From NCBI RefSeq assembly GCF_004798705.1, contig NZ_CP039290.1:3658001-3722000 (forward strand): 64,000 nucleotides of DNA, in the 5' to 3' direction. The notes under the pieces were generated by a model, which was not told the origin of the DNA, searched no databases, and worked only from the letters and a program-made list of their open reading frames with translations. The DNA is from Arthrobacter sp. PAMC25564 (GTDB taxonomy: Bacteria; Actinomycetota; Actinomycetes; Actinomycetales; Micrococcaceae). This document shows, one piece after another, positions 59,362 through 64,000 of the stretch (position 1 is the stretch's first letter; every line of letters begins with the position of its first letter). The position numbers were made by a program, and so were the translations under genes.

Positions 59362-60597
59362 ATGACCGAGCCCAGCACATGGGAGCAGATCCTCGACTAC
59401 TCCAACCGGGCCAACCCCTACCCGCTTTACGACGAGCTCCGCAGGAGGCCGGTGACACGGCTTGCGGACGGAAGCTACCTCGTGAGCAGCTATGCGGAGA
59501 TCGCCGCCCTGCTGCACGACCCGCGGGTAAGTTCCGACATCGGCCGCAACCCGGCTGCCGCCGCTGCGGGCGCCTCCGTCGGAGACGACGGCGACGGCCA
59601 GGGCATGACTCCGACTTTCCTCAGCATGGACCCGCCTGACCACGACAAGTTCCGACGGATCACCATGCGGCACTTCGGACCGCCTGCGACGCCGGGCAGG
59701 GTCGCCGGGATGGAGGCCCGGATGACCGAAATTGTCACCGATCTCATCGACAAGATGGCGGGCCCCAGCCGCATCGACATCGTCGATGACCTGGCGTATC
59801 CGCTGCCCGTCACGGTGATCTGCGAGCTGCTTGGGGTACCCCCGGGCGACGAACAGCGCTTCCGGGTCTGGGTGGACGTGGCCCTGCAATCCACGGATCC
59901 CGGTCTCGATCCGGAAACTCAGCAGAAGAAGAGGGCTGAAGCGGGCAGGGAACTGCGCGCGTTCATGGAAGAGCTGGTCGAGGCCCACCGGCAGGCACCG
60001 GGCACAGACCTGATCTCGGCCATGGCCACGGATGACGGCCCGGAAGGCCGCATGCCTGACGGGCAACTGGTGAGTACCGGTCTTCTTCTGCTCATCGCCG
60101 GACACGAAACCACCGTGAACCTCATCTCCAACGGCGCACTGACACTGCTCCGCCACCCGGCCGAACTCCAAAGGCTGCGCGACGACCCCGACCTTGCCAT
60201 CCCGATGGTCGAGGAGCTGCTCCGCTACGAGCCGCCGGTACATTTCGTACCCTTCCGCACAGCCCTCGACGACATCGACATCGCCGGCACGACAATCCCC
60301 GCCGGCGCCTCCCTCACGCTGGTCCTGGCCGCAGGCAACCGCGACCCCGCCCACGTCACCGACCCCGGCCTGTTCATCCCGGACCGGCCCAACAACCAGC
60401 ACCTCGGCTTCGGCGGCGGCGTCCATCTCTGCTTCGGGGCCCCCCTGGCCCGGCTGGAAGCGCAGATCGCCCTCACCGCATTCGCCAGCCGGCTGAAGAA
60501 CCCGCGGCTGGTCACCGACCCGCCCCCGTACCGGCCGAGCCCGTTCCTGCGCGGTCCCTCCCACCTCCTGATAGACATCGACGGCATCACCTCCTGA
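59362..60597 (+). CDS. Cytochrome P450
   Basis: A 411-residue soluble bacterial P450 monooxygenase. I-helix oxygen-activation motif AGHETT at 246-251 (Glu249, Thr250), K-helix ELLRYEPP with Glu285 and Arg288, and haem loop FGGGVHLCFG with thiolate Cys357. FLSMDPPDHDKFRRI near 86 is the C-helix region with haem-propionate contacts. AAGGAG lies eight bases before ATG 59362. Redox partners are supplied by the fused ferredoxin-reductase just upstream, and a short-chain dehydrogenase follows, so the operon probably hydroxylates and then oxidises a small hydrophobic substrate such as a terpene, fatty acid or aromatic; the substrate cannot be read from sequence. Confidence 0.92.
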   Translation: MTEPSTWEQILDYSNRANPYPLYDELRRRPVTRLADGSYLVSSYAEIAALLHDPRVSSDIGRNPAAAAAGASVGDDGDGQGMTPTFLSMDPPDHDKFRRITMRHFGPPATPGRVAGMEARMTEIVTDLIDKMAGPSRIDIVDDLAYPLPVTVICELLGVPPGDEQRFRVWVDVALQSTDPGLDPETQQKKRAEAGRELRAFMEELVEAHRQAPGTDLISAMATDDGPEGRMPDGQLVSTGLLLLIAGHETTVNLISNGALTLLRHPAELQRLRDDPDLAIPMVEELLRYEPPVHFVPFRTALDDIDIAGTTIPAGASLTLVLAAGNRDPAHVTDPGLFIPDRPNNQHLGFGGGVHLCFGAPLARLEAQIALTAFASRLKNPRLVTDPPPYRPSPFLRGPSHLLIDIDGITS

Positions 60598-60724
60598 TGG
60601 TGCCGCCCCGGCTGATCACCGCGGGGCAAGGTCGCCGTAGGAGTGGGATGCCGCGGCGCCGCCGTCCATCAGGAAGTCGGTGGCCCTGGTCCGCCCGCAA
60701 CGCACGCCACGAAAGGAAGACCCC

Positions 60725-61555
60725 ATGGCTACATGGCTCATCACAGGATGCTCGACCGGACTCGGCCGGGCACTCGCCCAGGCGGTACTCGCCCACGGGC
60801 ACAACGCCGTCGTCACGGCACGGAACGTCACGGCCCTGCAGGACATCGCGGCCGTCTTCCCCGACACGGCACTGGCCCTCCCGCTCGACGTCACCGACCG
60901 GGCACAGATCGGCGCGGCGGTTCAGCAGGCCCGGACGCGCTTCGGCGGCATCGACGTGCTCGTCAACAATGCCGGCTACGGCTACCGCGCCGCCGTCGAG
61001 GAAGCGGACGACGCCGACATCCGGCAGTTGTTCGACACGAACGTTTTCGGCGCCGTCGACATGATCAAGGCCGTCCTCCCGGACATGCGCGCAAAAAGGG
61101 CCGGGCACATCCTGAACATCTCCTCCATCGGAGCCCGGATCAAACCGGCCGGATCAGGCTATTACTCGGCCACCAAGGCGGCCCTGGAGGGCCTGTCCGG
61201 GTGCCTCCACAAGGAACTGCAGCCGCTCGGCATCAGCGTCACCGTCATCGAACCCGGCGCGTTCCGCACGGACTTCGCCGGCCGCTCGCTCACCCAGTCT
61301 GCGACGGCGATCGGGGACTACGCGGAGACGGCCGGCAAACGGCGCAAGGAGAACGACACGGTCCACGGCACCCAGCCGGGCGACCCGGCAAAGGCCGCAG
61401 AAGCCATCCTGGCCATCGCCGAAAGTGCGGACCCGCCGTCCCTGCTGGTGCTGGGCAAAGACGCTTTCGACGCATTTGCTGCCGTCGCCCAGGCAGAGCG
61501 CACGGAACTGGACCAATGGCGGGACCTCAGCCTCAGCACAGGCATCGAGGGCTGA
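60725..61555 (+). CDS. Short-chain dehydrogenase/reductase
   Basis: A 276-residue classical SDR. Cofactor motif TGCSTGLGRAL at 7-17, LVNNAGYGYRAAVEE near 79, catalytic Ser in NISSIG (131-136) and Tyr147-x3-Lys151 in YYSATKAA. The TARNV segment at 31 lacks an obvious acidic residue after the second strand, hinting at NADP preference (inference). AAAGGAAG precedes ATG 60725, chosen over an upstream in-frame ATG. It follows the P450 by 127 bases and could oxidise the alcohol that the P450 makes. Confidence 0.88.
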   Translation: MATWLITGCSTGLGRALAQAVLAHGHNAVVTARNVTALQDIAAVFPDTALALPLDVTDRAQIGAAVQQARTRFGGIDVLVNNAGYGYRAAVEEADDADIRQLFDTNVFGAVDMIKAVLPDMRAKRAGHILNISSIGARIKPAGSGYYSATKAALEGLSGCLHKELQPLGISVTVIEPGAFRTDFAGRSLTQSATAIGDYAETAGKRRKENDTVHGTQPGDPAKAAEAILAIAESADPPSLLVLGKDAFDAFAAVAQAERTELDQWRDLSLSTGIEG

Positions 61556-61610
61556 GATGCGGGCAGGCGGCTTCGGGAACAGGCCCTCCCCGGTAAGGCA
61601 TGATGGAGCT

Positions 61611-62297
61611 GTGAGCAAGATCGCAGGTGCATCCGAAGGGGCGGACGGCCGGACCGGCAGGCCGGTGCGGACCGCCGGCTACATTCCCCGGTCCCGTATG
61701 ACGGGCCAGCAGCGCCGCAGCCAGCTGATTGGAATCGGACGCGGCCTCTTCGCCCTGCGTGGCCTGGACGGAACCACCATCGAGGAAATTGCCACCTCCG
61801 CGGGCGTGTCCAAGCCGGTGATCTACGAGCACTTCGGATCCAAGGAAGGCCTGTACACGCAGGTTGTCGAGTACGAATTCCGGATCCTGCTCAACGCCAT
61901 CAACGACGCCCTGGCCGAGGAGGCCAAGCCTCGCGTCCTCGTGGAACGGGCCGCCCTGGCGCTCCTGAGCTACATCGAAGACCGCACCGACGGCTTCCGC
62001 ATCCTGATGCGCGATGCACCACCCTCGCAGCCTGAGGGAGCATTCTCGACCCTGCTCTCACACGTGGCGGCACGTGTGGAGCACATCCTGGAGGATGAAC
62101 TGGCCCGCCGGGGCTTCAGTACCGCCGACGGGGCCATGTACGCCCAGATGCTCGTCGGGATGGTGGCCATGACGGGCCAGTGGTGGCAGGACAGCCGCAC
62201 CCCGGACAAGCGCGAAGTCGCCGCGCACCTGGTCAACCTGGCCTGGAACGGCCTGACCGGCCTGCAAAAAGACCCGGAACTCCGCAGCGAGGACTAG
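61611..62297 (+). CDS. TetR-family transcriptional regulator
   Basis: A 228-residue repressor-type protein. An unusual 30-residue Gly/Arg/Ala-rich N-terminal tail precedes the helix-turn-helix at about 56-75 (TTIEEIATSAGVSKPVIYEHFGSKEGLY). The C-terminal ligand domain (about 85-220) is helical with FRILMRDAPPSQPEGAFS and an end reading WNGLTGLQ. GTG 61611 is chosen because the frame upstream overlaps the SDR gene; ATG 61698 is an alternative. It follows the SDR by 55 bases on the same strand and may control the P450 operon, or be an older neighbour: in M. tuberculosis a TetR gene (Rv1019) lies by glmU and mfd. Confidence 0.85.
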   Translation: MSKIAGASEGADGRTGRPVRTAGYIPRSRMTGQQRRSQLIGIGRGLFALRGLDGTTIEEIATSAGVSKPVIYEHFGSKEGLYTQVVEYEFRILLNAINDALAEEAKPRVLVERAALALLSYIEDRTDGFRILMRDAPPSQPEGAFSTLLSHVAARVEHILEDELARRGFSTADGAMYAQMLVGMVAMTGQWWQDSRTPDKREVAAHLVNLAWNGLTGLQKDPELRSED

Positions 62298-62471
62298 CGC
62301 AAGCCGAGATCGGGCGCTGTCATTCGGAGAGGAATCGAAACGGGTTGCCGAGTAGACGAAGTTCTCCCCCGGCGAAGTTGCCCACATGCTGGCAGCAGCA
62401 GGCATCCGGCAGCGTGCGTCTAAACGAGCGTGCACGCAGAGGATGGCTGTGCTGCGGGCTTCGGCTGGGGC

Positions 62472-64000
62472 TTACTCGCCGAGGACCTCCAGGGCCTCGA
62501 GCCATTCGAGTTCAAGGGCTTCGCGTTCGCCGGTGAGGTCCTTGAGCTTCTTGTTCAGGTCCCCGAGCTGGCCCACGGCAGAGGGGTCGGCGGCCGCCGT
62601 CGTCATCTGGGCGTGGATCTTGTCTTCCTGCTGTTTGATTTTGCCGAGCTGGCGGTCGATCCGGTTCTTGGCCTTGCGGGCGTCGCGCTTCTCGGCTTCG
62701 GAGGGGCCGCTGGCGGCGGCCGCGGGGGCGGAGCTGCCGGAGATGACGGGGTTGCCGCCGCCGGTGATGGTGGAGCCGGCCAGCGCCGCTTCGCGCAGTT
62801 CCAGGTACTGGTCGACGCCGCGGGGCAGGGCGCGGATCTTGCCGTCGCCCAGGAGCGCCATCTGGTGGTCCGTGACGCGTTCCAGCAAGTAGCGGTCGTG
62901 GCTGACCACAACGAGCGTCCCGGGCCAGCCGTCCAGCACGTCTTCCACCGCTGCGAGGGTGTCCGTGTCGAGGTCGTTGGTCGGTTCGTCAAGCATCAGC
63001 ACGTTCGGCTCCCCCACCAGCAGGCGAAGGAGCTGGAGGCGGCGGCGTTCGCCACCGGACAGGTCCTTGACCAGGGTCCACTGCTTCTCGTTGGTGAAGC
63101 CGAGCTGCTCCACGAGCTGACCGGCCGTGAATTCCTTGCCGCCGACATTGAAGGACCGCTTTTCCCGCTCAATCACTTCGATGACACGCAGATCCGAGAC
63201 GTCGTCGAGCTCCTTGACCTCCTGGGTCAGCACGGCGGTGACCACCGTCTTGCCGCGTTTGACCTTTCCGGAGGTGGGTTGGATCTCGCCGTTAAGCAAT
63301 TTCAGCAGGGTGGTCTTGCCGGCGCCGTTGACGCCGACCAGGCCCAGCCGCTCACCGGGCGCAAGCCGCAGCGTGATGTTGTCAAAGAGTTTCTGCCCGG
63401 CTTCGCCGCCGAGAAAGTCCAGTGAGACACCTTCCAGGTCCAGCACGTCCTTGCCGAGCCGGGCCGTGGCCATCTTACTCAGCGCCATCGAGTCGCGCGG
63501 CTCGGGGACGTCGGCGATCAGGGCGTTCGCCGCCTCGATGCGGAACTTCGGCTTGGCGGTGCGGGCGGGAGCGCCGCGGCGCAGCCAGGCGAGCTCCTTC
63601 TTCACGAGCTGCTGGCGCTTGCTTTCCACCACGGAGGCGGAACGGTCACGCTCGGCACGGGCGAGCACGTAGGCGGCGTACCCGCCCTCGAACGGGTCCA
63701 TGATGCCGTCGTGGATTTCCCAGGTCTTGTTGCAGACTTCGTCGAGGAACCAGCGGTCGTGGGTGACCACGAGGAAGGCGCCCTGGTTGGCCCGCCAGCG
63801 GGTCTTCAGGTGCCGGGACAGCCAGGCGACGCCTTCGACGTCAAGGTGGTTGGTGGGCTCGTCGAGCATGATGACGTCGTGGTCCTCGATCAGCAGCTTG
63901 GCCAGGGCAACGCGGCGTTTCTGGCCGCCGGAGAGCGCGTGCACGTTGGCGTGCCAGTCGACGTCGGACACGAGCCCGCCCATGACCTCGCGGATCTGCG
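62472..64000 (-). CDS. ABC-F family ATPase, partial (N-terminus beyond the window)
   Basis: The gene runs off the right edge; about 509 codons are visible. It holds the end of the first nucleotide-binding domain (signature LSGGQKRRVALAKLL, Walker B VIMLDEPTNHLD), the inter-domain linker, and the complete second domain with Walker A LVGVNGAGKTTLLK, signature LSGGERRRLQLLRLL and Walker B VLMLDEPTNDLD, then a basic C-terminal coiled coil (about the last 90 residues, rich in Lys/Arg/Glu). No membrane spans, so this is a soluble ribosome-associated ABC-F protein (Uup/EttA type) rather than a transporter. The gap from 62298 to 62471 shows nothing else. Confidence 0.92.
   Translation of the reverse strand, partial: QIREVMGGLVSDVDWHANVHALSGGQKRRVALAKLLIEDHDVIMLDEPTNHLDVEGVAWLSRHLKTRWRANQGAFLVVTHDRWFLDEVCNKTWEIHDGIMDPFEGGYAAYVLARAERDRSASVVESKRQQLVKKELAWLRRGAPARTAKPKFRIEAANALIADVPEPRDSMALSKMATARLGKDVLDLEGVSLDFLGGEAGQKLFDNITLRLAPGERLGLVGVNGAGKTTLLKLLNGEIQPTSGKVKRGKTVVTAVLTQEVKELDDVSDLRVIEVIEREKRSFNVGGKEFTAGQLVEQLGFTNEKQWTLVKDLSGGERRRLQLLRLLVGEPNVLMLDEPTNDLDTDTLAAVEDVLDGWPGTLVVVSHDRYLLERVTDHQMALLGDGKIRALPRGVDQYLELREAALAGSTITGGGNPVISGSSAPAAAASGPSEAEKRDARKAKNRIDRQLGKIKQQEDKIHAQMTTAAADPSAVGQLGDLNKKLKDLTGEREALELEWLEALEVLGE

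Overview
The window is high-GC DNA with short intergenic gaps and mostly GC-ending codons. GTG starts, actinobacterial gene pairs (lpdA / purine nucleoside phosphorylase / phosphosugar mutase; glmU-prs-rplY-pth), an SCO4848-type membrane protein and a GlnR-type operator all point to an actinobacterium. Overall content is most like Micrococcaceae (Arthrobacter/Pseudarthrobacter); the genus is inference. No rRNA, CRISPR array, insertion sequence or phage gene was seen. One tRNA (Gln, UUG) is present.

Layout. 1-1860: end of a molybdopterin nitrate reductase overlapping its flavoprotein electron-transfer partner. 1932-5619: accessory or poorly known genes (excalibur protein, a gene with an early stop codon, two hypotheticals, a HemG-like flavodoxin). 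5817-11981: housekeeping metabolism (aldehyde dehydrogenase, LpdA-type quinone reductase, purine nucleoside phosphorylase, Rrf2 regulator, phosphosugar mutase). 12003-18657: nitrite assimilation (nirD divergent from nirB-cobA-nnaR-like, then a stand-alone NirB-N-like flavoprotein), with a textbook four-box GlnR site before nirB. 18813-26992: deoC, mfd, membrane proteins, and an NAD(P)-binding/DUF2867 gene that reads in frame into a DUF2505 gene.

27653-38899 is an exopolysaccharide locus: a processive GT2 synthase, an intact secreted NodB deacetylase, a second NodB protein that has lost its catalytic and metal residues, a GH18-like glycosidase, two paralogous lipoproteins that may carry a double-psi beta-barrel, a UDP-sugar dehydrogenase and an epimerase. 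Six of these genes form two minus-strand operons. Both start with the same 19-bp dyad, the same 21-bp spacing to a TAGGCT -10 box, a shared leader block and a long 5' leader. I infer one regulon that makes and trims a partly deacetylated, probably amino-sugar polymer.

39481-41256 is sufU-sufS. 41850-52949 holds four tandem LuxR-family STAND ATPase regulators of 850-919 residues, all on the minus strand. 53165-57484 is the conserved pth-rplY-prs-glmU block with tRNA-Gln. 57675-62297 is a P450 system (natural ferredoxin-reductase fusion, P450, short-chain dehydrogenase, TetR regulator). The window ends inside an ABC-F ATPase gene.
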